Source: JAJCYL01 sp965206015 (GTDB taxonomy: Bacteria > Bacteroidota > Bacteroidia > Cytophagales > Cyclobacteriaceae). From it: DNA of 64,000 nucleotides. Below the pieces are notes generated by a model. That model did not search any database. It worked only from the letters and a program-made list of their open reading frames with translations, and was not told the origin of the DNA. Both the position numbers and the translations under genes were made by a program. How positions within the stretch are numbered: position 1 is the stretch's first letter; each line of letters starts with the position of its first letter. The stretch is from NCBI GenBank assembly GCA_965206015.1, contig CBDBIW010000016.1, forward strand, positions 868,001 to 932,000. Direction: 5' to 3'. Shown one piece after another: positions 34,476 through 42,960 of this stretch.

Positions 34476-34752
34476 TCAGTAACTGATCTCGCATTTAGCG
34501 CAAGTCATCCCATTATCCCCCTTTTTTTAACGGAATACCATCAACGTGGTTAACCACAAAATCTTGAATAAAAGCGTGTCTGGAAGAGTGATTATTGACG
34601 CCAATCTGTTTATCTTCAGTCAATTATCGAATCACGCTATCGTATTCCTGAATACCCCAACAATTAGGATATACTCTGCCATTTAGGAGTTCATCATCGG
34701 TAAATATTTCTGAATGCCGCTTTTTCCCGAAAATCTTATCTAACAATCCCAT
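34476..34752 (-). pseudogene. Small zinc-ribbon-like protein, two frameshifts
   Basis: MGLLDKIFGKKRHSEIFTDD, then LLNGRVYPNCWGIQEYDSVI, runs 42 codons from ATG 34752 and stops. Another frame continues LTEDKQIGVNNHSSRHAFIQ and DFVVNHVDGIPLKKGG. A third gives DNGMTCAKCEISY and TGA. Together they outline a small protein of about 90 residues seen in Bacteroidota (MGLFDKIFG... with a CPNCW and a C-terminal CxxC pair). The first Cys of CPNCW is Tyr here. Two breaks make it dead, unless both are sequence errors. Confidence 0.55.
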
Positions 34753-34790
34753 ACTTTAACGGATAATCCTGTAATGCAGTTAAAAATCAA

Positions 34791-35744
34791 TTATTCATTC
34801 CACAAACCGGCAACAGTGTATGGACTTCCCTCCATTCCCCAGAGTTCTCCATTAATATACCTTCGTTTTTTGTCAAGCCCGCTAATTTCTTTCATTTCAG
34901 CCTCGCTCAAAACGATTTGCTCCGCTTCAAGATTCTGCTTTAGCCGTTCTGGATTAACAGATTTAGGGATTACGGCTGTACCTCTTTTCATGGCCCAACT
35001 TATAAGCACTTGTCCCAGACTTGCGTTGTGACGGGTTGCAATAGCAGCTATGGTGTCATCGGCTAAAAGGATTGGTTCATCGACTACCTTCAAGTGCTCA
35101 GGGCGGTCAGGTGAACCCAGGGGTGAATAGGCAGTGATATGAATCCCCTTAGTTTGACAATAAACCAGCATTTCAGTTTGCTGTAAATAGGGATGCAATT
35201 CAATTTGATTCATCTCTGGCTTTATGCCTGCGCTTTTCATTAGTGCCTTCAGTTTCGGAACACTAAAATTGCAGACACCAATGTGCCTACACAAACCATT
35301 ATTGACCAAACCTTCCATAGCCATCCAAGTTCCCAAGATTGGTAAATCATCTATAGGAATAAAATCTTGCCCCGACTGTGGTAATAAAACACCTTTTTTT
35401 AAAGCAACGGGCCAATGCATTAAATAAAGGTCGAGGTAATTCAATTGTAAGTCTGAAAGCGTCTTTTCAAGGGCAGGTTTTGCGTCCTCAGGAGTATGAG
35501 CGTTATTCCATAATTTGGAAGTAATCCATAATTCTTCCCTCTTTATTATCCCATCTGAAATAGATTCAGCCAAAGCCTGACCAATCTCATGCTCATTACC
35601 ATAGATGAAAGCGCAGTCTATGTGCCGATAGCCAATCCGGATTGCATGTTTTACAGCTACATAAACTTCCCCTGGTGGAGCCAGCCACGTTCCCAGTCCA
35701 AGAATGGGCATAACATCTCCATTACTATATTGAAGGTTCTCCAT
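34791..35744 (-). CDS. Aldo/keto reductase
   Basis: 317 residues, a NADPH-dependent barrel oxidoreductase. The catalytic tetrad is visible: Asp in GYRHIDCAFIYGNEHEIGQA (D and Y), Lys in LWITSKLWNNAHTPED, and His in LDLYLMHWPVALKKG. The NADPH-binding end TAVIPKSVNPERLKQNLEAE matches. Similar to eukaryotic AKR1/aldehyde reductases, it likely reduces sugar or lipid aldehydes; the natural substrate is open. Start ATG 35744 gives the normal N-terminus MENLQYSNGDVMPILGLGTW. Confidence 0.93.
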   Translation of the reverse strand: MENLQYSNGDVMPILGLGTWLAPPGEVYVAVKHAIRIGYRHIDCAFIYGNEHEIGQALAESISDGIIKREELWITSKLWNNAHTPEDAKPALEKTLSDLQLNYLDLYLMHWPVALKKGVLLPQSGQDFIPIDDLPILGTWMAMEGLVNNGLCRHIGVCNFSVPKLKALMKSAGIKPEMNQIELHPYLQQTEMLVYCQTKGIHITAYSPLGSPDRPEHLKVVDEPILLADDTIAAIATRHNASLGQVLISWAMKRGTAVIPKSVNPERLKQNLEAEQIVLSEAEMKEISGLDKKRRYINGELWGMEGSPYTVAGLWNE

Positions 35745-35824
35745 CAGTTATTAAACTTTTTGAAACAGGCAGATAATCTATAGTCATTAATTTCAGAGGA
35801 AAGGCTGCTGTCTGACAGCTCTAA

Positions 35825-36250
35825 TCAACAGATTGTCAAATATAGCCCCATCCATGTAACTACGCGGTTAAACCGATAAGTATATTGATCGGGATAATCC
35901 TGCACATGATCAACTGAATGCTGAATACCTCTCATCCAGCCTTTAAACATCATAATCACTCTGTGCCTATCGTTAAAGTTTTCGCCTTTCTTTCCGCTCT
36001 TCTCCTGTTTCAGGTCTGGATACTGCTTTTTGAAGGGCTTGCAAGTTGACCAGCCACCGGTACGGATCCGGGTGTTTTTAGACAGATGGTCTTCAAAAAA
36101 GGGTTTGAAGTCTTTTTTACCTGCTTTATTAACCACTCTGGCGTACCTCCTGCCAATCCCTTTCCCCTTTTCTCTATTAGCCGCTATTACCAGTTTCTTT
36201 TTATCGTTCTCACGTCCCTTTACACCTTCTTGTTGTTGACCAATAATCAT
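35825..36250 (-). pseudogene. IS1595-family transposase, C-terminal part
   Basis: 142 codons from ATG 36250: GQQQEGVKGRENDKKKLVIA, then FFEDHLSKNTRIRTGGWSTC and KPFKKQYPDLKQEKSGKKGE, ending in HRVIMMFKGWMRGIQHSVDH and YTYRFNR. This is the ISXO2-like catalytic domain of IS1595 elements. The zinc-binding N-terminal domain is missing and the first catalytic Asp block (VDExxVGG) has decayed to IGEMIIGQ; the second Asp is replaced in RTGGWS (normally RTDGW). Not functional. Confidence 0.75.
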
Positions 36251-36518
36251 TTCACCTATTTCGGCATATGAAATTTTCTCCCCCTGTCCAGTATCAATTT
36301 TAATCGTTAAATTAATAGTTAAATATACTGATATTCAATCAGTTAACACTTGGATGATACTTACAATAACTGCATTTATCATGTGCCTGTTTTAATTGGA
36401 TTATTTGCTATAGTATCTCTCTCACTCTTTTATTCATCACATCAATTCTTACCTGTACATTAGGTCAAAATTATGTGCTTTCTAACCAATCCGAAATCAA
36501 GTTCGTTACCAAGCCACC

Positions 36519-36835
36519 CTGGAGTATTTCTTTGCGCCTTCAATTGGAGCACTTGGGTCATTTATTGCCGGTAGCAATACCGTGAGCAACCTCATGTTTG
36601 GGCTTTTTCAGTATGGAGTAGCCAATAGCCTTGCCTTGATATGCAAACTTATAAGATTGTGGCAATGCAAGCTGTCGGTGCCGCTGCGGGTAACATGATT
36701 GCCATTCACAATGTCGTTGCAGCGTCAGCTACTGTAGGTTTATTGGGACAGGAAGGCAATACCCTCAGAAAAATCATTACTCCTACAAGCTATTACCTGG
36801 CTGCAGTTGGCCTTTTAGGGCTACTAGTTGTATAA
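36519..36835 (+). pseudogene. L-lactate permease, C-terminal remnant
   Basis: Two frames join near 36635: FFAPSIGALGSFIAGSNTVS then NLMFGLFQYGVANSLALDMQ, followed by TYKIVAMQAVGAAAGNMIAI and HNVVAASATVGLLGQEGNTL. This is the highly conserved end of LctP/LldP lactate permeases, which have about 550 residues. Everything before the last 105 residues is absent. It lies just behind the IS1595 remnant, which may have caused the loss. Confidence 0.75.
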
Positions 36836-36924
36836 TGATGACGTCAACGTAAATTTGATTGACTCCAAATTTTGAAAGCTTACTTTTTCTGTGAAAATTG
36901 GCACCTTAATCTACTGATGAAATT

Positions 36925-37083
36925 ATGAGCTCGAAAACTAAGTCTATTTTGAAAATGATGGCAATAATCATTGTGGCATTGATGGTCCTCATGCACGTCA
37001 ACATTGTTGTCATTCCAATACTCGTTCCCTACTCATTCTGGCTGGTGGTTATAGCATTTGCCATGCTGTGGATATCCAATTGA
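36925..37083 (+). CDS. Small two-helix membrane protein (52 residues)
   Basis: ATG 36925 to TGA 37081-37083. Two hydrophobic segments (MMAIIIVALMVLMH and FWLVVIAFAMLWI) are separated by VNIVVIPILVPYS, after a short basic N-terminus (MSSKTKSILK). The composition is that of a real membrane peptide. It lies 75 bases before pyrR on the same strand and may share its transcript. No family recognised. Confidence 0.55.
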   Translation: MSSKTKSILKMMAIIIVALMVLMHVNIVVIPILVPYSFWLVVIAFAMLWISN

Positions 37084-37158
37084 AAAAGAATTGGAAGGGC
37101 TATTCCATTATATGCTTCTTGATATAGGGTATTTCATATAATTGCACAATCTTCGAGA

Positions 37159-37707
37159 ATGCGCAAAAGACTGCTCTTCGATGAACCGCTTCTGAAAATT
37201 ACCATTCACCGGTTATGCGAGCAGCTTATTGAAAATCATGACGATTTCAGCGATTCTGTTCTAATTGGACTTCAACCCAGGGGAATTCATTTGTCCAAAA
37301 GAATACGCAACCACTTGGCAATCCTACTTAAGAATCAGCCCAAATTGGGATATTTGGATACCACTTTTTACAGAGATGACTTCCGAAGGCGTGATAGCCA
37401 TATCGAGCCTAATGAAACAAAGATTGATTTTATGATTGAAAACAAGAAAGTAATTCTAATTGACGATGTGCTTTACACAGGTCGGACTGTGAGGTCTGCC
37501 ATGGATGCCATGATAGATTTCGGGAGACCGCGAAAAGTTGAATTATTAGCACTGATTGATCGAATGTATAGTCGGGATATTCCTGTAGAGGCTACCTACG
37601 TCGGTCGTAAGGTAAATACGATTGAGTCTCAAAAAGTATTGGTTGAGTTGAAGGAGCAAGGATTTAAAGAAGATAAGATTTGGCTCATAGAAAAAGATAA
37701 GAAATGA
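37159..37707 (+). CDS. pyrR: Pyrimidine operon regulator / uracil phosphoribosyltransferase
   Basis: 182 residues. A PRT-fold protein with the PRPP-binding loop VILIDDVLYTGRTVRSAMDA and the N-terminal VLIGLQPRGIHLSKRI. In Firmicutes PyrR binds pyr leader RNA; in Bacteroidota the regulatory role is not shown and I see no clear PyrR-binding hairpin upstream here. It is followed after 7 bases by pyrB, so the pair is an operon. Confidence 0.93.
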   Translation: MRKRLLFDEPLLKITIHRLCEQLIENHDDFSDSVLIGLQPRGIHLSKRIRNHLAILLKNQPKLGYLDTTFYRDDFRRRDSHIEPNETKIDFMIENKKVILIDDVLYTGRTVRSAMDAMIDFGRPRKVELLALIDRMYSRDIPVEATYVGRKVNTIESQKVLVELKEQGFKEDKIWLIEKDKK

Positions 37708-37714
37708 TCTGTTA

Positions 37715-38665
37715 ATGAAACAACTGGCCGTTAAACACCTACTAGGAATCAAGGAACTTCAAAAGGAAGAAATGGAATTAATTTTCCGGACTGCCAGACA
37801 TTTCAAGGATATACTTGATAGGCCAATAAAGAAAGTTCCTTCTCTCAGAGATATAACTATTGCGAACGTATTCTTTGAGAATTCAACCCGAACGAGACTT
37901 TCATTTGAGCTTGCCGAGAAAAGACTCTCCGCAGACGTAATCAACCTTTCTTCTTCAGGCAGTTCTGTTAAAAAGGGTGAGACACTTCTTGATACCATAA
38001 ATAACATATTGGCCATGAAGGTAGATATGGTTGTGATGAGACACTCAAGCCCCGGAGCGGCTCATTTCCTTTCCAAACATATCAATACAAACATTATCAA
38101 CGCTGGGGATGGCACTCATGAACATCCAACACAAGCATTATTAGACACCTATTCCATAAAGGAGAAATTCGGAACAGTCAAAGGAAAAAAAATAGCCATT
38201 ATAGGAGACATCCTGCATAGCCGTGTAGCACTCTCGAATATAATCGCGCTTCAAAAACTGGGAGCCCGGGTCATGGTGTGCGGTCCAATTACTCTTATTC
38301 CTAAATATTTATCTCACCTGGGTGTGAAAGTTGAGCTTGATGTTAAAAGAGCATTAGACTGGTGCGATGTGGCCAATGTTTTAAGAATACAACTGGAGCG
38401 ACAACAGATTAAGTATTTCCCATCATTAAGAGAATACTCACTCTATTATGGAATCAATAAGAAATTACTTGACGGGTTAGATAAGCAGATCACCATAATG
38501 CACCCCGGCCCCGTCAACAGAGGTATTGAAATTAGCAGTGACGTTGCAGACAGTGATCATTCAATCATTCTTAATCAGGTTGAGAATGGAGTTGCCATAC
38601 GGATGGCTGTACTTTATTTACTTGCCTCAAAGCGATTGGATCAGGAACCTGTCTTAACCAATTAA
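37715..38665 (+). CDS. pyrB: Aspartate carbamoyltransferase, catalytic subunit
   Basis: 316 residues. It makes carbamoyl aspartate, the committed step of pyrimidine synthesis. The carbamoyl phosphate site FENSTRTRLSFELAEKRL, the loop SSSGSSVKKGETLLDT, the DGTHEHPTQALLDTYS motif and MHPGPVNRGIEI are all intact. No pyrI regulatory subunit is adjacent, as expected for the pyrR-pyrB type. Confidence 0.97.
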   Translation: MKQLAVKHLLGIKELQKEEMELIFRTARHFKDILDRPIKKVPSLRDITIANVFFENSTRTRLSFELAEKRLSADVINLSSSGSSVKKGETLLDTINNILAMKVDMVVMRHSSPGAAHFLSKHINTNIINAGDGTHEHPTQALLDTYSIKEKFGTVKGKKIAIIGDILHSRVALSNIIALQKLGARVMVCGPITLIPKYLSHLGVKVELDVKRALDWCDVANVLRIQLERQQIKYFPSLREYSLYYGINKKLLDGLDKQITIMHPGPVNRGIEISSDVADSDHSIILNQVENGVAIRMAVLYLLASKRLDQEPVLTN

Positions 38666-38670
38666 AAATT

Positions 38671-39500
38671 TGAAAAAGTTTGTTGCCATAAGTGCATTAG
38701 TAGTAAGCCTTTATGGAATCTATGAAAACACCTCGCCAGCTGACTATGGATACGAATGATTTGAGGAAGTAACTTTCACATCCATTCAGGACAACAATCA
38801 ACTGTCATCCTGGTATGTACCAGCCTCTCAACCGTCAAAAATGACCATACTTCTTATTCATGGCAGATGGTCAAACAGGCTCAAGACAATGAAATATCTT
38901 GAACTCTTCCAATCAGCAGGAATAGATACCCTATACAATGTAATGATTCCTGACCTTAGAAATTCAGGTCGACCACAACCAGATGTTACGATGACGGGAT
39001 TTGAATTTGCTGAAGACATTGCCACAAATATGCTTTGGTTGTCAGAGAACAAGCAGCAAACCGATATTGTGCTTTACGGCTTTTCAATGGGTGCAATGGC
39101 AGTTGCTACACTCGTCAATAGGAGTGAATTAGTAGATCAAATCAATAATGCTGGAATAAATATTTCCAAAATCATCCTGGATAGCCCTGTGGCCAATGTT
39201 GAAAAATCCTCCGACGTGGTGGAGCAAATTCCGGTCTTCCTCAATTCATACTGGATCGGACCATGAGCCTGTTAAATGATGAATACAGCGAGTTTCTTTC
39301 AAGAATGAAATTCAGTAAGCTGCTCAACGAACTACAAACACCAATACTCATTTTGCAAGGCAGTGGCGATGTATCCCAGCCTGTTGAGATATTAGAAGAG
39401 GAACTAAAAAGCCTGAAAAATGAGAGTCTGAAATTTATTGGATAGGAAGGTGCCGAACATGTTAGAATTTATAATATGTTGTCAATCTCAGTTTTATTGA
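38671..39500 (+). pseudogene. Alpha/beta hydrolase, two nonsense codons and a frameshift
   Basis: From TTG 38671 the frame gives a short leader (KKFVAISALVVSLYGIYENT), then TGA at 38758-38760 in place of an expected residue before FEEVTFTSIQDNNQLSSWYV. It goes on as MTILLIHGRWSNRLKTMKYL and DIVLYGFSMGAMAVATLVN, where GFSMGA is the nucleophile elbow. A frameshift near 39263 leads to LLNELQTPILILQGSGDVSQ (the acid-Asp strand), and a TAG follows in FIG-stop-EGAEHVRIY (the His). All landmarks are recognisable, but three lesions make it inactive. Confidence 0.75.
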
Positions 39501-39587
39501 AAGTTTTTCTAAGGAAAACCACAGCCGAACTTGGCTTAGCGGAAAAGCTGCATAATTTTGTACTTCCGTTTTTAAACAATCGTTTGA

Positions 39588-40325
39588 ATGAAGATTTTAG
39601 TTTGTATTACCCACGTCCCCGACACAACTTCTAAAATTGCTTTTTCCAACAATAACACAGAATTTGACAAGGCTGGAGTGCAATTTGTAATAGGACCTTA
39701 TGATGATTACGCACTTGCTCGTGCAGTTGAGTTGAAAGAACAGCATGGAGGTACTATAAGAGCACTTAATGTGGGTGATGTAGAGACAGAACCAACTTTG
39801 AGAAAAGCACTGGCGATAGGAGCTGACGATGCAATTAGGGTCAATGCCCGGGCTTCCGATTCATTTTTTGTGGCTACACAAATCGCATCAGTTGCTAAAG
39901 ATGGCAACTACGATTTGATATTGATGGGAAGAGAGTCAATAGACTTTAATGGAGGAATGATACATGGGATGGTCGGAGAAATTTTAGGAATCCCGTCACT
40001 ATCTCCTGTGATGAAACTCGATATTGAGGGCAACAGAGCCAAACTTGCTCGAGAAATTGAAGGAGGTAAGGAATATTTGGAAGTGAATCTCCCGTTGGTT
40101 GCTGGTTGTCAGGAGCCAGTCGCAGAGTGGAAGATTCCTAATATGAGAGGAATTATGATGGCAAGATCAAAACCACTCAATGTTGTTGAGCCTTCGGGCC
40201 ATGAAACCAACACTAAAACAGAGTCCTTTGAATTACCTCCCGAGAAGGGTGAAATTAAAATGGTAGATTCTGATAATGTAGGGGAGTTGGTGAGGCTTCT
40301 TAAAGAAGAAGCTAAAGTTTTATAA
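39588..40325 (+). CDS. etfB: Electron transfer flavoprotein, beta subunit
   Basis: 245 residues. With EtfA it takes electrons from acyl-CoA dehydrogenases and passes them to ETF-quinone oxidoreductase. The start KILVCITHVPDTTSKIAFSN, the AMP-binding region GADDAIRVNARASDSFFVAT and MGRESIDFNGGMIHGMVGEI then LGIPSLSP are typical. etfA follows after 36 bases. Confidence 0.95.
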   Translation: MKILVCITHVPDTTSKIAFSNNNTEFDKAGVQFVIGPYDDYALARAVELKEQHGGTIRALNVGDVETEPTLRKALAIGADDAIRVNARASDSFFVATQIASVAKDGNYDLILMGRESIDFNGGMIHGMVGEILGIPSLSPVMKLDIEGNRAKLAREIEGGKEYLEVNLPLVAGCQEPVAEWKIPNMRGIMMARSKPLNVVEPSGHETNTKTESFELPPEKGEIKMVDSDNVGELVRLLKEEAKVL

Positions 40326-40361
40326 TTTATAATAAGTGTCTAACAATTTAATATTACTGTG

Positions 40362-41318
40362 ATGTCGGTGTTAGTATTCGTTGAGCAATCCAACGGTGGG
40401 ATAAAGAAATCTTCCCGGGAGGCTGTATCCTATGCAGCAGCAATGAATTCAGGAGATGTAGTGGCTTTAGTTATGGGTTCCTCAGACGAATCTCAACTGA
40501 AAAGTTTGGGTGTCAATGGTGCAACTAAAGTGCTTCACGCATCTGACAATAGGTTAGATAAAGGGGTTATCAGGGCATATGCCTCCGTAATTGCCCAAAT
40601 AATGAATAGTGAAAGTTCGGAGACGTTGATAATGGCGGATTCATCGCTTGGCAATCCTGTAGGTGCCAGAGTTTCGATTAAGACTACCTCACCTTTGGCC
40701 TCTAATGTTGTCGATTTGCCGGATACCACATCAGGATTCAAAGTAAAAAGAAGCATTTATACAGGTAAGGCATTTGCCAATACATCCCTGGAAGGAAGTA
40801 AGAGGATCTTGATTCTTAAGAAAGGTGCAGTTCCATTACAGGAAGATGGACCGGAGGTCTCTGTAGAATCAGTTGACCCATCTTTTGATGACAATGATTT
40901 TGGAGTCACCATCACTTCACAAGAAAAAGCTACCGGCCAGGTGCTGTTGCCCGAGGCCGATATTGTAGTTTCAGGCGGCAGAGGCTTAAAAGGCCCTGAG
41001 AATTGGGGAATGATCGAGGAACTGGCTGCTGAATTAGGAGCTGCAACTGGTTGCAGTAAACCAGTTTCAGACATGGATTGGAGACCACACCATGAGCACG
41101 TCGGTCAAACTGGTATTAAGGTAGCTCCAGCTTTATACATTGCGGTTGGTATTTCAGGGGCAATTCAACATCTTGCCGGGGTGCATTCTTCAAAATTCAT
41201 TGCGGTCATTAACAAGGATGCAGATGCTCCGTTCTTTAAAGCAGCTGATTATGGTATTATTGGAGATGCTTTTGAGGTAGTTCCAAAACTTACTGAAGCC
41301 ATAAAAGCAGCTAAATAG
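40362..41318 (+). CDS. etfA: Electron transfer flavoprotein, alpha subunit
   Basis: 318 residues from ATG 40362 (a GTG directly before it is not needed). The C-terminal FAD domain is complete: SGGRGLKGPENWGMIEELAA, GCSKPVSDMDWRPHHEHVGQ, TGIKVAPALYIAVGISGAIQ and NKDADAPFFKAADYGIIGD. It pairs with EtfB upstream, and the next gene begins 6 bases on, so all three may be cotranscribed. Confidence 0.96.
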   Translation: MSVLVFVEQSNGGIKKSSREAVSYAAAMNSGDVVALVMGSSDESQLKSLGVNGATKVLHASDNRLDKGVIRAYASVIAQIMNSESSETLIMADSSLGNPVGARVSIKTTSPLASNVVDLPDTTSGFKVKRSIYTGKAFANTSLEGSKRILILKKGAVPLQEDGPEVSVESVDPSFDDNDFGVTITSQEKATGQVLLPEADIVVSGGRGLKGPENWGMIEELAAELGAATGCSKPVSDMDWRPHHEHVGQTGIKVAPALYIAVGISGAIQHLAGVHSSKFIAVINKDADAPFFKAADYGIIGDAFEVVPKLTEAIKAAK

Positions 41319-41324
41319 GGTAAT

Positions 41325-41918
41325 TTGGATAAAATTAAATTAGAAATATTAGGACTTTCATCCAGCCAATCTCAATCGGGGTCTTTTGCGTTGGTATTAG
41401 GAGAAGTTGAAGGGAATCGAAGGTTACCCATCATCATCGGAATGTTTGAAGCGCAGGCGATTGCCATTGAAATCGAGAAAATTGTACCTAATCGCCCAAT
41501 GACTCATGATCTGTTTAAGTCATTTGCATACAGTTTCAACTTTACGCTCGAAGAGATAATTATTTCTGATCTAAAGGAGGGAGTGTTTTTTGCCAAAATA
41601 ATCTGTAGTGATGGCATCAAAAAAATTGAAATAGATGCTCGTCCATCTGACGCCATTGCCATCGGCATTCGTTTTGGAGTAGACATTTCAACTTATGAGG
41701 CCATTCTTTCAGAAGCTGGAATTGTTTTGACAGAAGAAGAGGAAGAGGAGGAAATAAAACCTGAGAAAAAGGCAACCAGGAAATCCCAAAAAAGTTTCCC
41801 GGAGGTATTGAAAGACATGTCAAGTGATAGATTACAGCAGATGCTCGATGAAACGCTGGCTAAAGAAGATTACGAGAAAGCTGCCAAGATCAGGGATGAA
41901 ATGAATAATCGCAATTAG
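41325..41918 (+). CDS. Bifunctional nuclease (DUF151) with UVR motif
   Basis: 197 residues from TTG 41325; no ATG is available upstream in frame close by. The BFN/DUF151 domain is clear (VLGEVEGNRRLPIIIGMFEA, QAIAIEIEKIVPNRPMTHDL, then DARPSDAIAIGIRFGVDI). An acidic linker (EEEEEEEIKPEKKA) leads to a UvrB/UvrC interaction motif (LDETLAKEDYEKAAKIRDEM). In Bacteroidota this fusion is common. Nuclease activity has been shown for a plant relative; in bacteria the role is unclear. It follows etfA. Confidence 0.9.
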   Translation: MDKIKLEILGLSSSQSQSGSFALVLGEVEGNRRLPIIIGMFEAQAIAIEIEKIVPNRPMTHDLFKSFAYSFNFTLEEIIISDLKEGVFFAKIICSDGIKKIEIDARPSDAIAIGIRFGVDISTYEAILSEAGIVLTEEEEEEEIKPEKKATRKSQKSFPEVLKDMSSDRLQQMLDETLAKEDYEKAAKIRDEMNNRN

Positions 41919-41965
41919 AACTCTTCCTGTTCGTTGGTTTGATTAAGATCCTTATTTAATCTGAC

Positions 41966-42478
41966 ATGAAACTTTGGCTTACTCTTTTCCTGGTTTTATC
42001 CCATTCATTGCTATCCGGCCAGGCATTATCAAAGGTTTGCAACCAACTCGATGATTTAGTAAATCAAGTCATACCTGCCGGTTTTGACGAAATTTCGTTC
42101 GACGATACTACCATTACTGAAGTCGAAGATGATAAGGTTTATAAAAAAATGGACTACCCTTTTTTGGGTAAGGATTACGTTTATTACACTGAAGAAGGTG
42201 AGCAAAACAAAAGACTTCTTTGCTATCCATTAGTAAATACCGACAAGGATAAGGTGCTCCAATTCTATATTGAATTAAAGCAGGCATTTGACGGCTGTGA
42301 TCTTGTGTACACTTCCTTTGCAGGTCAACCCAATCCCAATATTGGCCTTATTGCCATACATACCATCGGGATTGACCGAAGGTTTTATAACAGCAACATA
42401 AAGCTGTTTCAATATGTTTCGAACAGCACTTCCAAATACTGGATTGAGTACGAGTTAATTGCACCTAAAGTAAAATAG
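41966..42478 (+). CDS. Exported protein of unknown function
   Basis: 170 residues with a clear signal peptide (MKLWLTLFLVLSHSLLSGQA). The mature part is mixed alpha/beta (VCNQLDDLVNQVIPAGFDEI, then LQFYIELKQAFDGCDLVYTS) with three Cys (VCNQ, LLCYP, GCDL), two of which could form a periplasmic disulfide. No family recognised. It stands alone, 47 bases behind the nuclease gene. Confidence 0.7.
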   Translation: MKLWLTLFLVLSHSLLSGQALSKVCNQLDDLVNQVIPAGFDEISFDDTTITEVEDDKVYKKMDYPFLGKDYVYYTEEGEQNKRLLCYPLVNTDKDKVLQFYIELKQAFDGCDLVYTSFAGQPNPNIGLIAIHTIGIDRRFYNSNIKLFQYVSNSTSKYWIEYELIAPKVK

Positions 42479-42521
42479 GCTTCCGGAGTTATTGAAAATT
42501 CCGGAAACCCATTACTGTAAG

Positions 42522-42650
42522 TTATTTATTACCCTTCTTCTTAAACTGGTAGAACACCCTGAGTGAAGAGGTAATAAAATCATTAAAACGATTGTAGAAA
42601 AATCCTCTTCCGGGGATATACATCATTTTAACTTGTAAAAACAAATTCCT
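42522..42650 (-). pseudogene. C-terminal remnant of an outer-membrane protein
   Basis: LRRNLFLQVKMMYIPGRGFF followed by YNRFNDFITSSLRVFYQFKK and KGNK, stop at 42522. An in-frame stop precedes it. Alternating hydrophobic strands near a C-terminus suit the last strands of a beta-barrel or DUF5686-like protein. Only about 40 residues remain. Confidence 0.35.
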
Positions 42651-42960
42651 TCTTAATTATCTCTGATAAAGCAGGTTATATGTTGTGGACCAATAGCGTT
42701 TTAAACGAATAGAAAAGAAACAATTTATCTGAACGTTATCATTGAGGTGCAAAAAAAGAATCTCATAAACGTACAGGACACTATTGATATTCAATATATC
42801 AATAAATTTGACTTTGGCAGGAATAGCAACAGCCTGAAAATCAACATCATTTTGTAATGCACCACGGGTTGCCCTCCGGAGAGTTGAAACAAAACTTTGT
42901 GAGATTAAAACAAAATCCTGAAATTGAAACAAAATGCGGTCATTATTGGAATTTAATTTT

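Noticed and set aside
38758..38760. TGA inside the hydrolase gene as possible recoding of UGA to Trp or Sec
   Set aside because: Intact genes in the window end in TGA (for example 33136-33138) and use TGG for Trp. The same gene also has a TAG and a frameshift, so decay is the simpler reading.
41720..41760. GAA/GAG-rich run in the bifunctional nuclease gene as a tandem repeat of the start-site type
   Set aside because: It is ordinary low-complexity coding for an acidic linker and has no fixed unit length.
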